A stretch of 64,000 nucleotides of DNA from Scolanthus callimorphus (GCA_033964015.1 CM066921.1:28811355-28875354); one strand, 5' to 3'; positions 45,776 to 62,212 are shown, counted from the stretch's first letter. Notes: generated by a model from the letters alone, not told the origin. Numbers and translations: made by a program.

Positions 45776-46546
45776 AAATGAAAATTATAAGCTGTTAATC
45801 AACCATTCAAGTTTTTATTCTTTCTTACATATCTACTGGTTGATAGGTCCTTTATTGGATCCAGCTTCAGTTTTACTTGTAAGCGGTCCTGCAAATACTT
45901 CCAGTTTAAGAGCAGGGGATACGGAGCATGTCCAAAAGTTGGGGGGTTGTCCCAACTCCCCCCCTCCCCCCCACACTTTTAAATCTGGGGGGTTTCTGCC
46001 CCCCGGCCCCACTTGTCTGCCACCTATACCTGCCACCTATGAAGAGGAATAAGTTATGAATTATAAATTCATAACTCAACAGAATAAAGTCAAGCATTTT
46101 CAGTCTCTGACCATAATATAGGCACCCATCAAAGTTTAAATAACATTCAGAATAAATGGCAAGGTAACAGATTGGAAAGCAAAGAGTACTTGCATCTTGA
46201 ATACAAATTGTTAACTGAGTGACAAATGAAGTAAAAAAAAATGTGAGGGGTTCGCTTCTTTTATTTGAAGAAATAGGGTTATAGAGGTTATGCATGATTT
46301 CTACAAATTTAAAACAAAATATTTTCTTGATTACTATTTCTGGACAATAAAAATGATTTCAGTTACAGCTGAAAACACTGTTTAAAGGTCTTACCAGCTC
46401 ACAGCACTTCACTTTCTATTAGAAACTTCTAGTATTACATATTATTGTAACATACTGTAAACACCTATTTGGACACACAACTTTCTAAATCTATATTAAA
46501 ATACTAATTATATTAATTTCAGAGCTTTGTCTATAATTCCCTGCTA

Positions 46547-46606
46547 ACAGAGGTCTTCCCTTCTCTCATTCTCTCACCTTGAGAGACCTCTGCTAGCAGG
46601 GAACGT
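46547..46606. mobile_element. Hairpin MITE 'ttccctgctagcagagg', short copy
   Basis: ATTCCCTGCTAACAGAGGTC at the left and 'gacctctgctagcagggaa' at the right with about 20 bp between. Confidence 0.75.
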
Positions 46607-46750
46607 CTGTACAATATTTTTGCTGAACCACATTTTTTACTGTTAGTCTTTTTTACCATCTCAAAATACTCGCCCACTTGCTACTACCTTAGCCTGCACG
46701 GCAAGGACAAGAAACTTGTAGTCACCATAGCTAATGTGTCAGTCGGTTGG

Positions 46751-47242
46751 GCCCAGGGGGAACTCTTGACTTTTTGGACTTTTGGTGCGGTGTCAGACTA
46801 TTTGTGTGAAGGAGTCACGAAATTACCCATTTCCCCTCCAAAATCCCATGATACCCCCCCCCCCCCCCAAAAAAAAAAAAAATCACATGGCCAAAATTGA
46901 AACCCAAAAAAATCCCAGTCTAGAGTTTACCAGAAAATTGAGGGTTTCGGCTTACACAAACTAGTACATGTAAATCATACTAGATAATTGACACATAAAG
47001 CTTAGGGATTCTATTTTAGTCATGATATCAATGGAAGCATATATCTACTGTATCTGTCTGAAAAATGTTGTTTTACTGTCTTCCTACTGATATCTTGTTT
47101 TTGCTAAACCCAAAAAATCACCACCTATTTGAGTTACCCCCTCCTCCCCCAAACAAATTCCATTCAGAATTGCTCCCCCCCCCCAAAAAAAAAAGTTTTG
47201 AACCTCCCTGACACAAGAAGTCGGGAGTCCCCCCAGGGGAAT
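46751..47242. mobile_element. Degenerate inverted-repeat element 'cccagggggaactc'
   Basis: 'cccagggggaactcttgacttttt' at the left and 'gaagtcgggagtccccccagggg' at the right are imperfect inverted repeats; C/A runs lie inside. Its right end is 79 bp from the DCTN5 stop codon. Confidence 0.5.
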
Positions 47243-47320
47243 AAATACAGATACCCTATAGCTGCTATAGGTCTAGCCTTTGAAGCATACTATTACAGGA
47301 TCTACTGAAATGAAAATCTG

Positions 47321-51199
<3,879 letters not shown>

Positions 51200-51631
51200 G
51201 TTTTGGATAGTTAAATCCGCAAAAAGACTAGAAAACTTGAAGATTTCGAGGAGTATTTACAACACAAATCATGGCCGCCCAAGATGGCCGACTGTTACCC
51301 AGACTCCCCGTACCACAGGGAAACATCCATAAATTATTAACACAATAAAACAAATAACTCATTTTAAAGTCTAACAGACATCAGATTGTTTTGTCTTTAA
51401 TAATATAACACATTGCTTTGCACAGATTTAGCGAAAATTCGAAAATATCTGATAATAATGATCCGAAAGGCATCTTAAATGTTCTAGTTTGTGGGTTTCC
51501 TGTGTCTTACGCGGAGTTGTACTCCTTCCCAGTTCCCTCCCGTCATTTCATTTGGAAGCCATTTCATGGCTGTTTCGAAGCTTTGATATTTACGAATTTA
51601 CGAAGAATTTTGCGATAGTATTTAAAGAATA
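51200..51631. promoter_or_regulatory. Divergent intergenic region between DCTN5 and PEF1
   Basis: 432 bp separate the two start codons, which point away from each other. It must hold both transcription starts and both 5' UTRs, so a shared bidirectional promoter is likely. No clear TATA box at a sensible distance; no MITE in it, unlike every neighbouring interval. Confidence 0.6.
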
Positions 51632-54600
51632 ATGTCTTGGAACAATCCTCCATCTTATAACCCAAATTATGTGAGTATTACTGGACTATTTTTGCGTGAA
51701 CTTTACTTGATTTTCAACCATACATCTAGTCCGTTTGTTGATCAAATTCAAGATAAACTTTTAGGATTTTATGCTGTTCTCTACGTCAAAAAGCATAAAG
51801 ACAGTTTATATCTGATTCACAATCGCTATTGTTATTTTTATTTATTTTATTGTTGATACCGTTGCTTAATAATTATGTTGTGCTGCGCCGTGTCGTTCGT
51901 CATGATCTTAATTTTGTGTTGTCACGGTTCTAGTAAATCATACACTTGACTTGTTCATTTTTAACGACCTCCTGTGGGACATAGATAGAGTTCCCGGTGA
52001 AGCTTTAATTGCTTAATTCTCCCTAGTAAATTGTGAAATAGTAAACAAAGAGAGGGACTGAATTTTGGCGGATAAAAATTGTGCAAGATTGTCAACTGAG
52101 TGGAGAACGTGCCACCTCAGTTGAGTTGTCATGCTGGAGAAGTTCATGAAAAGGGCTCTAGCTGCGGTAAATCTCAGCCAGAGTACAGTGAATTTGTTTA
52201 TGGACTGGTTTGCTAAACCCTTTTGCTTGTAATTTGGGGACTTAGGCTTGAAGTGGGTCATGGATAAAATCAAAAGTTGTGTGATTGTATACAATGTTCC
52301 GCTAATATACCTTGCATACCGTAAAAAATGTGCAATTCCAGAAAAAATCCATACCCCCACCACAGAGGGAATGTACTTAAAGACCCTCCCACCCCTCTGG
52401 AATTTCCAAAGAACAATACAGTATTTGTATGGAAAATAACACAGACAAATTGCCAATTCCCTCTGTGGTGGGGGGCTTTGTAGCAGGAAAATTAAGACAT
52501 AAATAGTGCAGCAGTTTTGAGTCCTTTTCAGTGCATTTGTATGGCAAATTTAACCTGTGGTATTGCTGTATCATGAGACTCCATAGCTAAAAGACTAATT
52601 TTTAATACACAGGGTGGTCAAGCATATGGTCAACATCAGCAACAACATCAGCAACAGCAGCACTACCAACAGTATGGACAGCATCCTCCACAGCAGGCAG
52701 GACCGTATGGTGCTCCACCACCATCAAATTACCCTGGTTACCATGGAAACATGCCAGGGGCACCTCCCCCAGGGGTTGACCCAACGCTGTGGCAGTGGTT
52801 TCAGGTATGTACAGACTTTCACAAAAGTCCTTTGTGTTTGAATTCTCATTTTAGTATGAGGTCGCTTGTGGCAAGTCTAAGGCGCATGGTACACCAGCAG
52901 GCAATTGGGTTGCCTGTGGCAATTAGTGGTAGACTCCAGGACCACACTGCTGTAGCACTTACATGCTCTCACATGTTTTTGCATGTAGCACTCACTCTCG
53001 CTTTTTGCTTGACTACCATTTCTGGATCATGTCCATGTACATGTCTGGTACTATCCACAAATAAAGTCTTCTTTGTTGTTTCCCTGTGCTGTTTACTGGC
53101 TGTATGTGTAATTTCCAAAATTATCCATGCCCTCATCAAGGGGGGAATTTTCCTCAGGGCACACCCCAGCCCTACACACCCCCACCCTTGGAATTTTCCT
53201 TGGAATTTCCTTTCCAGTACTGACTCCCCCACCCTCTTGGTGGGGGAGAGTTATGATGTGAGGAAAGGTACGATATGGATCTTTCCTGTATTTACACAAT
53301 GCTATCACACTACAATGATTCATATTTTATGTAAAAATTATTTCCTATTTTTGTTTACACTATAGACAGTGGACCAGGACAGAACAGGGAAAATAACAGC
53401 AACAGAACTCAGAGCAGCCCTGGTGAACTCTAATTGGTCTCATTTTAATGAGGAGACGTGTCGTATGATGATTGGCATGTTTGATAAAGATGCGTAAGTG
53501 TATTTGTATTTTATTTTCCAGAAAATATTCACTAGTAGTGAGTTCAGAAAAAGCTTGGGAGTGAATAGTTGCAAAAGTAAGACTAGAAATAGTGAAAAGG
53601 GGGTGGTTAGCCCCCTATTTTAGTCACTCCCCTGGTCCTGCCCATACATTGCAGAGTTATAATTGTGTTTATTTTCCATTATTGCAGCAAAAGCTGAATT
53701 GCAATGGGGGCCAGTAACAATAAAACACCACAAAACAATAAGAAGCATATAATGCGCGAATATAATATTTTATGCTGAGGCGTAACGGACAATACACAAT
53801 TGAGAAAATCTCTGTGTTCGTACCCTTTTAACTTGAGCACGTTCTGACCCGGATCTTAATGAGTAGCCGTGGGGTACAATCTCTGTGATCGACTGGATTA
53901 CACTTCTTCGGTTCAGAGCGTTCGGCCTTATTTACAAATTTAGCTGTCAAGCAGACCGGCATTGGAGAAGTGGAACGACTGATGCCTTAGATAACAGCTT
54001 AGTTAACAGCTGCATGTATGCTACCACCATTAGGGGATCTATATCATGTATTGGGGGAGGGGGAGGGAGGGGGTATTAGTCCCATGTCTCACATTTTATC
54101 TTCTCTTTGCTTTTAGATCTGGAACTATTGATATTTATGAATTTGCAGCTCTTTGGCAATACATCCAACAATGGAAAAACTGCTTTGATGGGTAAGAAAT
54201 TTCCAACTGGTCTTGTCCACACACCACTTGTATCACCAGGAATAGAGTGTGCAGGGGCGTAGCCACTGGATTTAACTTGTAAAGCTTTAACTTGTAAAAC
54301 AGTTTTTCAGTATATTTTTAATTTGTTTTTAATTTTAACAATGTATTATCTTCATGTACAGTAATCAACTGAATGTTTTTACCATGTCTAAATAAATGTT
54401 CTGTCTGTCTGTCTGTATTTGAGCAAGGAGGGCGGGGGGGTCACATCTGTACAAATGTATGGCGCCCCTTTACAGCTTTCAGATATTTTCTTAATGTTTA
54501 CTGTATTTTTCTTCTAAAGAGGGGGTCACATGCACCCCAGGACCCCCCTAGCTACGCCCCTGGTGTACCCCTCCATACCTGCCAAACCCAGATTCTCTCT

Positions 54601-55691
54601 TACTAGGCAGCAGAATAAAGAAAATTAGCCTGAAATTCAGCCGCACCTTTGCTCTTGGTCATGGGTACCTCACTTTTGCAAAAAGAGACGTCTTCTTTGA
54701 ATTGCGATAGTCTAGAATTGCGATAATCTACAATGTCCTTACTTTTACAGATTTGATCAAGACCGATCAGGCACCATAGATGCTAGCGAACTCAACACAG
54801 CATTCACAACCTTTGGTTATCGACTGTAAGTAATCCCCAGATATGCGGTCTTTGCTGTTTTTGCGTAACTTTTTGCTATTCCAAATGTAGTAACATTTAG
54901 GACAAAATTGACAAAATCAGGGTCATTCATTATCAGTAGTTGTCAGACTCAAATGCTGGTGTACTGATTAAGTAACAGCCGCAAAAGTACCATGCGAGCA
55001 GAGGTTTATTTCTGATTTCTATCAGCCTTTTATTCGCTAGTAAAGTTGTTCGCATGTCTGGTATTTCGGGGGGAGGGGGGAAATCCCATATTTTTTGGTC
55101 GGGGATGATCGTCGTATCTTTTAGGGGTTAAAATCACGGGGTGATTTTAGGGGTTATCTTGAGCTGCAATAAGATTAAAGGGAAATGGGTATCTTTTAGG
55201 GCTCTTAAACAATGGCAAAAGCACAAGGCACATTTAAAAAGATGATAAATTATTCAACATTTCTTGATGGGTATCTTTTAGGGTATAAAATTATTTGAGC
55301 CGCGCCCTTTTTAGTATCTCTAGGGGTGAAACTGAAAATTCCCGAGGATCATTCCCGACCAAAAAATATGAGAGTCCCCCCCCCCCCCCCCACCCCATAA
55401 AAAACATGCGAACAACTTTTCCTAGCTAATAAACGAGTGACAGAAAGAAACCTCTGCTCGCAAAAGGGACCACACCCACGTTAAGTAATGGGGACTATTT
55501 CAATTCATGTCTATCATTTAAGGTCGATGCAGTTTTGTAACCTGTGTGTTCAAAAGTTCGACCGATCGGAGAAAAGAACCATGAAATTTGACGATTTTAT
55601 TCAATGCTGCGTAATGCTCAAGTCATTGACAGACGCATTCAGAAAATACGACACAAGACAACAAGGAGCCGTCACAATCAATTATGAACAG
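51632..55691 (+). CDS. PEF1: Peflin, penta-EF-hand protein; six exons, last exon not found
   Basis: Peflin pairs with ALG-2 (PDCD6) as a calcium-dependent adaptor in ER export. Exons: 51632-51670 ([13 protein letters not shown]), 52613-52804 (Gln-, Gly- and Pro-rich, ending [12 protein letters not shown]), 53366-53493 (EF1 loop [31 protein letters not shown]), 54117-54191 (EF2 loop completed as [12 protein letters not shown]), 54751-54825 (EF3 loop [12 protein letters not shown]) and 55523-55691 (degenerate EF4, EF5 start ending in NYEQ). Every junction is GT-AG with matching phase. 226 residues are recovered. The family ends about 10 residues later ('F.TMTASRML' type), and that final short exon was not identified; reading through the last donor gives a stop at 55784 and is less likely. 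EF1-EF3 have full calcium ligands. Confidence 0.9.
52351..52477. mobile_element. Hairpin element 'ccccaccacagagggaat' (PEF1 intron 1)
   Basis: CCCCACCACAGAGGGAAT at the left and ATTCCCTCTGTGGTGGGG at the right; 127 bp. Confidence 0.8.
54250..54562. mobile_element. Element with 'caggggcgtagcca' ends (PEF1 intron 4)
   Basis: GCAGGGGCGTAGCCACTGG at the left and TAGCTACGCCCCTGGTG at the right; about 310 bp with a (ctgt)n stretch inside. Confidence 0.75.
54985..55466. mobile_element. Outer hairpin 'gcgagcagaggttt' split by a nested MITE (PEF1 intron 5)
   Basis: 'gcgagcagaggtttatttctg' at 54987 is inverted at 55441-55463, and 'aaagttgttcgcatgt' at 55040 is inverted at 55405-55420. Between them at 55062-55397 sits a copy of the 'tatcttttaggggt' MITE. 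The outer element would be a perfect hairpin without it. Confidence 0.78.
55062..55397. mobile_element. MITE 'atcttttaggggt', nested copy
   Basis: 'tcccatattttttggtcggggatgatcgtcgtatcttttaggggt' at the left and 'gaggatcattcccgaccaaaaaatatgagagtccccccc' at the right. Same plan as 23702-24063; G- and C-runs at the ends. Confidence 0.8.
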
Positions 55692-55729
55692 GTAAACTAC
55701 AACAGGCCCTTAAGCCAAGTAAGAACTAG

Positions 55730-56285
55730 TTTACTTAACAATAAGACCTCGAGTCCGAAAGGGCTACGGGCCAATAGCTCATGAGGCCGCAGGCCGAATG
55801 GGCTATTGACCCGTGGCCCTTGAGGGCGAGAGGTCTAATTGTTTTAGTATCACCCAACTAGGGGAAGAGGTCAAAACACTTGTACTCGAATGGTGCCCAA
55901 TTTGTTCAGGGGAGGTGGTGGGTACCGGCATCTACCCCCTTAGGTACCCAATACCCCTTTATCAGACGTAATTTTCTCGGAGCATGATCTAGGGGTACCT
56001 GTTTTTATTGCACATATGGACTCCTCTCGCTGCGAGGAAAGCGTTGGAGCATACACTTTTTTAATATCTATTTTATTTAAGGAGATACTTGCTCTAAAAT
56101 TCTAAAAATCACCAGAAACCTTGACAAAACGAGAAGCGGCCGCCATTGTTTTCATGTTCAAATCGGCGCTTTCGCTACTAGTGGTCTATTGATAATAGTC
56201 CCCTAGTAGCGTAGCCAATCAGAATGCAGCATTGGCAATAGTCCACTAGTTGGGTGATACTAAAAAAATTTAGTCTATATAGTAT
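55730..56285. repeat. Dispersed repeat family, copy 2 of 34885-35400
   Basis: 'taggggtacctgtttttattgcacat', 'ggggaggtggtgggta', 'gaatgcagcattggcaatagtcc' and the 'ggctattgacc' word match copy 1. Inverted ends 'tagtatcacccaacta' (55845) and 'tagttgggtgatacta' (56245) mark an inner element. Confidence 0.65.
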
Positions 56286-57447
56286 TGAAAATACCGTTGT
56301 ATTTATAATAGGATAAAATTTACGCTATTGTCTATTTTGTAGATTTTAGCTCGCGATTAGTCATTGTTGCTAAATGGCTTTCAATTTGAGTCACAAAAGG
56401 AAGCTATTTAGCAGCAAGGCCCTTGTAGTCGGGTACCTTAACGCAAAATTTGGGCTGGATCGTGACACGGCGGACAAAAGCGCCAAACTTTCTATAGAGT
56501 TTCTTTGGGATATAAGTAACAAATCTAGGATGGGTGCCCAAGAAAAAAATTTCACGTTGCGGAATAAAATGAGAAATACTTTTTAGCACTTCAATGCTGT
56601 GCTTGGTAACCAGGCTTTTTTACTATTTTAGCATTGGGTCTGTTAAAAGTGGCAAATAGAGAACGAATCGAGACAACTTAAATGCAAACAGTCGTCATTT
56701 AGTTTGTTGATATATTTCTTCGAACACGTGACGGCTTTATCAGATTGCCTGGTTACTAAGCTCATCCTCGCATTCCATATTCCATTGGCCACACTGCCAA
56801 AAATGGAGGACTGGTTCCACTCGAAGGGACAAAGGTTATCATATATCAAATTAAAGCTTAATACCAGTAGATTCTAGAAATATGTGATAGGAATGTTTCA
56901 GTTGTAGTTTCAGCTGGTCACGTGACCTCAAAGATTGCGCAATATGCCCATGTTGAGAAAAATATACATGTCAGCTATTCATTCATTTTTCGTTTTTATT
57001 TCTCAAACTCGTTAATAATTCATCAACCAGAAGCTTGAACAAAGGAAAACATAAGCGTGTGAAGGAGGTCGGAAGGCCGGAGGAGGTCACATTAAACATA
57101 GCAAACACTCGATATAAGGTTCTTCTTGTGTCGAAAAGCACCCGTTTGAGGAGTGATGTATTTTCAATCCTACATATTTGTTCTATGTAACGCAGGTGTT
57201 GGCGTTGCAAAATGTTTGAATTGGTTGGCTTTTGAGTTATCTCATAAACACGGGCATTCCAGGGGGAGGGGGGTCTTAACAAAACAAATCACCAGTGCGT
57301 TGGACACGGTTTGCCACGCTCACCTTCGCCAATTAAAAGCTCGCTAATCAAGGATCTTAGGAAGCCTCAGGGGAAGCCTTCATAAGTCAGGTTGAATTGA
57401 ATGTCGGTGAATTGTTTGATCAGCCACTTGGAGGTGGTCCGCTTATA
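56286..57447. other. Non-coding; PEF1 3' end may lie here
   Basis: No exon recognised. A 70-residue plus-strand frame at 56374-56586 (MAFNLSHKRKLFSSKALVVGYLN) has no family I know. The missing PEF1 terminal exon would be expected here or in the preceding repeat. Confidence 0.4.
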
Positions 57448-57895
57448 GCCCGGGGGGCTACTTGGCTTGATGTAGGATGGGTATTTGCGGCTGCAAATTT
57501 CAAATGCTGACCCCGTTCTAGAACGATTTTTTCAAAAAAGCTACCCCGAGACCCCCGAAATGAGACTCCGTTCTGGTTAATCTCGTGTTAATATTTTTAG
57601 AAACGTTTTTCTTATGTCCTTCCTGTAAATCAAATTTGTCGTTGTTTACATTGTTACGGTTTTATCTGTAATAGAATGTCAAAGCCTGTAAAACAATACG
57701 TGACCGCTTCCTTGAAGATGTCTGGGTGGTCTTTATTAATCATACCCCGTTCTAGAGGACGGTTCCTAAACGATACCCCGTTCTATCGGCTGGAGGAAGA
57801 AATCGGGACCACGTTTGGCGGCACATACCCGTATAGCTCTTGTAAGGGAGTACCCCCCCCCCCCCCCCCCCCCTGGGGCTCAGAGGTACCCAAAC
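57448..57895. mobile_element. Inverted-repeat element with 'accccgttctagaac' words
   Basis: 'agcccggggggctacttgg' at the left and a C-run followed by 'tggggctcagaggtacc' at the right; internal 'taccccgttctag' three times. Resembles the 23702 type in layout but not in sequence. Confidence 0.45.
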
Positions 57896-58387
57896 GCACC
57901 GTGCTTGATGCCCGATGCTGTTCGATCTTTATATGAATAACGTCCAAGATTGAGATGTCTCTCATGGCAATGTGTGAGAAACTGTAGTTTCTCACATATT
58001 GCCATGTTTGCTGACGTCACCAAGTATTTTTGAGCCATAAATGCCCCAAACGGCGTTCAGAAACTGCAGACAGATCGACGAGCTCTCATTTAGCCAACCA
58101 AATGTGAAAACGTTCGCGTCAGGGGTAAAGAACGCATCATCCTGAGGGACTATACACTCTGGATTGATGTGTCTCGAAAGCAAAAAGGCATGAAAAGATG
58201 CTCGGCTTCTTCCGCAGGCACTACCCAAAAGGCATCCAGAAGACACTATTTGGTTCTCTTGTAAGGTCGCACCTGACTTATGCGAGTCAAAATTAAATTA
58301 ATAAAATTGAATTAAATTACAAGAGCACTTCACAAGTTCGAGGCATGATCTGGACAGAGCAGTGTAAGCCATTCGGGCACCCAACAG
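57896..58387. other. Non-coding
   Basis: A short palindrome 'ggcaatgtgtgagaaactgtagtttctcacatattgcc' lies at 57966-58003. Nothing else recognised. Confidence 0.45.
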
Positions 58388-58820
58388 CCATCCTCTTTCC
58401 CTGCGAGCAGAGGCTACTTTTTATCTCCCTGCATTTTCTTTTACTTTTAATGTTTTCTTGTGTTTTTCAACTACGCAAAAGTAGCCTCTCCACACCAATG
58501 TCATTTCTCTGTCGGGCATTGGTGAGAAAATGGCGTTAGCTTGGAAAAACTGGTCGATCAAGTTTGTGCGCGAGAGCAAGAAAACATCAATTTATCTGCT
58601 CTACAACTTACAAAAAATCACTTTTTGTTGCCTTTAAATGGCTCGTTCACTCAATTTAAAGGGTCTTTAACGCTGCTCTGATACTCATTCTAAAGTTTGT
58701 TTTTAAGAATTTCGCTGAAAATCGTTTTATTTTCTATGAGAAATTTGATCAAAATGCTGTGCGTTGGTCGAGGTTGTGACATTTGTGTGCAGAGGCTGGC
58801 CTCCGCTAGCAGGGAATCAT
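58388..58820. mobile_element. Element with 'ttccctgcnagcagagg' ends, long copy
   Basis: TTCCCTGCGAGCAGAGGCTA at the left and 'ggcctccgctagcagggaa' at the right, 430 bp apart. Same ends as 39997-40091. Confidence 0.65.
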
Positions 58821-59927
58821 CCTCTATGTTTCAGCCAAACTTGTCTGTGAGCGCGGGGTTGTTTTTATGGCTTCGTGTCGTATCTCGTACTCCAAGATAT
58901 GTCGTTCACATTGCAGAATAAACGCATAGAGCTGCGTTTTAGAATAAGTGAGAATGAACACTAACTATACACACATCGGCACATTCTCGCTTATTGCGAC
59001 TTCAAATGACTGGGGTAAACAAAGCGCAAAGTAAATACACCGTCACCTACTCTGAACAAAACGTACAGGAGTAAACGCAATGTGTCATGTGAAATCCACT
59101 TATCAGGCACCTTATTTTACAGATCTTTAATTTTATAAAGCCGAAACTCAAGGTCGAAATGCAAGAATCCGTCGTTGATGACCATAGCTATTTCATATTT
59201 GCAATGATTTGGCGATGATTTGGCGTTTTGTGAATTTACATTCGAACCATCGTACCAATTTCTCGTTTGATTTTCGCATTGAAAATTAAATTATTCAAAC
59301 TAAACATCCGAAAAAGGAAAAAGAAACTCATTAGCCGTGTTCAAAAAGGTTAGTTATTGCGCCAAAATACTTACAGACTCAGTAGTTGTTCATGACGGCC
59401 GCCATTTTGGAAAGGTCTGAATGAGAGAGTCTGAGCACGAGGAATACACTAAACCTTTTCAAACACGCTTAAGCTTTTTCGAAATGCTTTTTTATGGACG
59501 ATAAATATTTCTGAATGCATGATACAGCTTCACAAGTATTTATTCATCTTTGTCTTGGCTTTTAAAGCAAAAATATGATAATTATGATATCCGCCACAGG
59601 CAACCCATGTTTTCACTCAGATTTTGATCTCTAGTAAAATGAGAAGCAGGGGGGTGCCAACTGGGCACCTATCCTAGGATTGATTAACTAGCCCAAACCA
59701 ACACGTATACAAATTTTGGCACTTTTGTCCTCCGTGTCACGATCATTCCGCTAAGGTACCCGACTATTGTGGGCGAGTCTGAGCGCAAATGAAAGCCAGC
59801 CAATGAGACAGCACCAGGGCATGAACTGAAATAACACTTATTTGGCTTCATTCGGTAAAGCCATTTTGTCAGCCTACCTAGAAAAATTCGAGAATGAAGA
59901 TCCATTCCCACCGGCTGTTTTAGCGGA
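58821..59927. other. Non-coding; no gene recognised
   Basis: 59866-59930 is a distant copy of the dispersed 'cagcc..tggaaatgg' repeat next to the element end at 59928. Confidence 0.4.
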
Positions 59928-60890
59928 ACTCCCCGTGCCGAAGGCACGGAGTGGAGCCCCATACGTATCATTCAACGTCACATGAGAAAGCAACCCATCC
60001 AAGCCAAAACGATACGTTCAGCGGCTTACGAAAACATCGCGGGCCCTTATTTACGCATGCGCACTTGCGTTAGTGGCGACCCGTGTACACAGCCAATCAC
60101 AGTCCGTCTTGGATCACTGAGCGTGGTGCTTTGACGCGGTGCTTGGCAGAGGACACGGCCCGGAAGTCGCTCCTTCATTTTCCCGCCGAAATAACTCACA
60201 AAACACGCGCCCGCGTCGGCTCACTCGAGTTCATTCAGACGAAATTTTTGTTTGGAGAAAATATGAGGGAGTTGCAAAAGATTCAAAGGCTAGATTGCAG
60301 AATACCCGGCCCACTGCGAAGTAAGACTTCGGCGTTCTTCTGAAGAAAAACAACAGTTTCTTTCGTAAAAGCTGCAAACGACGTGTTCTTCGAATACTCA
60401 TATGAGATCTACGAACAGGGAGCCAGAACTGGATTGAACAGGATTGACAATAACAGAAAATTGCAATGGTTTTAGCCGAATAATATATTTAGGAAAATTG
60501 GCTTTGTGCAAAAGCTTGACAAGTAAGAATGAATTCAACTCAACACGACGGAGACTTTCGGAGGAAAGAAACGACTTCGCTATCAGTTATCGGTAAGCAC
60601 AAAGCTTGAAATTGCTTCTTATGCTATTTATATTTTTACTGCTTCCAAGTTTATTGCATTCCTGATGAGAAAATTCTGACTTCACATGTAACTTTTACGT
60701 TTTGCTGCTTTAGTTGGCTCCCTCGACAAGGTTTCTTTTTCTCCGGCTAAACTCGAATTATAGTTTTGAGTAAGCTTGACTTTTTTCTTGATTTAAACTG
60801 TAAAGGTGAGCTCCCTGTGAGTAAGACGTGGGGTGTGTATGATTGGAGTTCCGCTTTTAGGCATTGCCTAAATCTATATATTATAGAATA
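59928..60890. mobile_element. Element with 'agcggaactcc' ends, second copy of the 32582 family
   Basis: The left end AGCGGAACTCC with the GC hairpin (ccgtgccgaaggcacgg) and 'gagccccatac', and the right end GGAGTTCCGCTTTTAGGC with hairpin TTAGGCATTGCCTAA and 'atctatatattat', match the ends at 32582 and 33770-33810. The interior is unrelated to the CRE array. It is GC-richer than its surroundings and contains a first-exon-like stretch ending in ATCG|GTAAGC at 60593. Confidence 0.6.
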
Positions 60891-61729
60891 TAGTGCAATG
60901 CTGTAGAATTCACCTCCCTGGCTTAGACTAGGCAGCGAACTAGCCAGTTTTGTGTTAATATTTGCTCAATATTTCTTGATGACGGGGCTTGACAAGCCTA
61001 TGAAACATCCCTTCCGCATCCGGGACAATAATGTTAGAAGATTCATCGGTCCACATAACCGAAGGCGCTGCCGGTACAGTTGATGCGATAGTAGTGCTTA
61101 AAATCATATTTGTTTTCTTCAGTTTTTAGAAATGGTACTTGGACACACTCTAACGGGCATATAATACGAAGACAGCTCGAGAAGTCAAACCTCTCACAGT
61201 CCGACGCCTAGTCTGTATCCCTACACAGAGCATCAGAGCATTGTCACCTGTCTTAAATTAGCTGGCTAATAGTGAGCGTGTGGCGTTACAGAATATAGTC
61301 GATGGTCGCAGGCGTACATGTTTTTGGCCCGTAGCCCAGAGATAAAAATGAGCCCTGAGAACATCGACTGTATTAGTGTTATAATAACAAAAGACTTGAG
61401 CCACATTTTAGCCCGCAAAATATTCAGCAATGTCCGACAAAGCTTGTCAAAATATGTAGTTTGCGTTTCTGTGTTTTAAGTACAGTAAATGTAGTAGTGT
61501 TAGGACCCTTTCTCAAATGACTAGTGTGTGGCGAAGACCTAAACTTTGCTTTTTCCCGTGTACTGTAATGATGTAGATCTTAAAGAAAGCCGCACCAAAA
61601 TTATCATTTGTTTATTTGAATTCAAAGATACCTTTGGACATAGGTATTTAAGCTTTCAGGACATAGTGGTAATGCCTGCTTTAGAGTGGTTTTCGATAAA
61701 ACCTAAAGTTGTCCCCGTTGGTAGCGCAA
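60891..61729. other. Non-coding; no gene recognised
   Basis: 60970-61010 has a weak hammerhead-like arrangement (TGATGA, GGCTTGACAAGCC, GAAAC). No exon seen. Confidence 0.4.
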
Positions 61730-61893
61730 CGAATTCTTGGATTGCATGTGACGTCACTGGTGGCCATGTTGTTGCCGAAAATAAAAGAAAGTTCGTCTAC
61801 CGCTTTTGTTCCTAGCACCAACATGGCCGCCACGCTTTTGTTATATTATTCCCATAGAAATGGTTGCTCGAGATTGCAATCCAAGAATACCGG
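61730..61893. mobile_element. Hairpin element 'attcttggattgca'
   Basis: ATTCTTGGATTGCA at 61732 and TGCAATCCAAGAAT at 61877-61890; inner 'ggtggccatgttgt' pairs with 'caacatggccgcc'. Confidence 0.7.
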
Positions 61894-62046
61894 AACAAAG
61901 TGAGTTATCAGGAGCTGATTACTAGGAGTGCAATTTGACTCACATTACGTTATTTTAAGAAACGCTAAACAAGAAGTCATTCAAATAGAGACGATGGTGA
62001 GCAGTCGCCAGTTCGAGTGCATGACTCCCCTTTCTGCTATTACAGG

Positions 62047-62212
62047 GAATTTTGCAGAAACCCATCCATGGGAAAAGCTGAATTTCCCAAGGCACACGCA
62101 TGGGAAGTGTTCGGAATTCACATGGATAGCCATGGGAAACCCGAACACTTCCCATTCTTCTACCATGGAAATTCAGCTTTTCCCATCGACGGGTTTCTGC
62201 ATAAATTCCCTG
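62047..62212. mobile_element. Hairpin MITE 'ttttgcagaaacccatccatggg', copy 2
   Basis: 'gcagaaacccatccatgggaaaagctgaatttcc' at the left and 'ggaaattcagcttttcccatcgacgggtttctgc' at the right; 'gggaagtgttcgg' and 'cgaacacttccc' inside. Close to a perfect hairpin. Confidence 0.85.

Noticed and set aside
55692..55784. Read-through from the PEF1 sixth exon to a stop at 55784 as the real C-terminus
   Set aside because: CAG|GTAAAC is a good donor and the fifth EF-hand would be left unfinished with an unrelated tail.
60527..60593. Possible first exon (ATG at about 60531, donor GTAAGC at 60594)
   Set aside because: Short, unrecognised, inside a mobile element and with no downstream exon seen; kept only as a note under the shared-ends finding.
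60970..61012. Hammerhead-like pattern TGATGA, GGCTTGACAAGCC, GAAAC
   Set aside because: Extra bases between stem II and GAAAC and no stem I pairing; too weak to list as a ribozyme.
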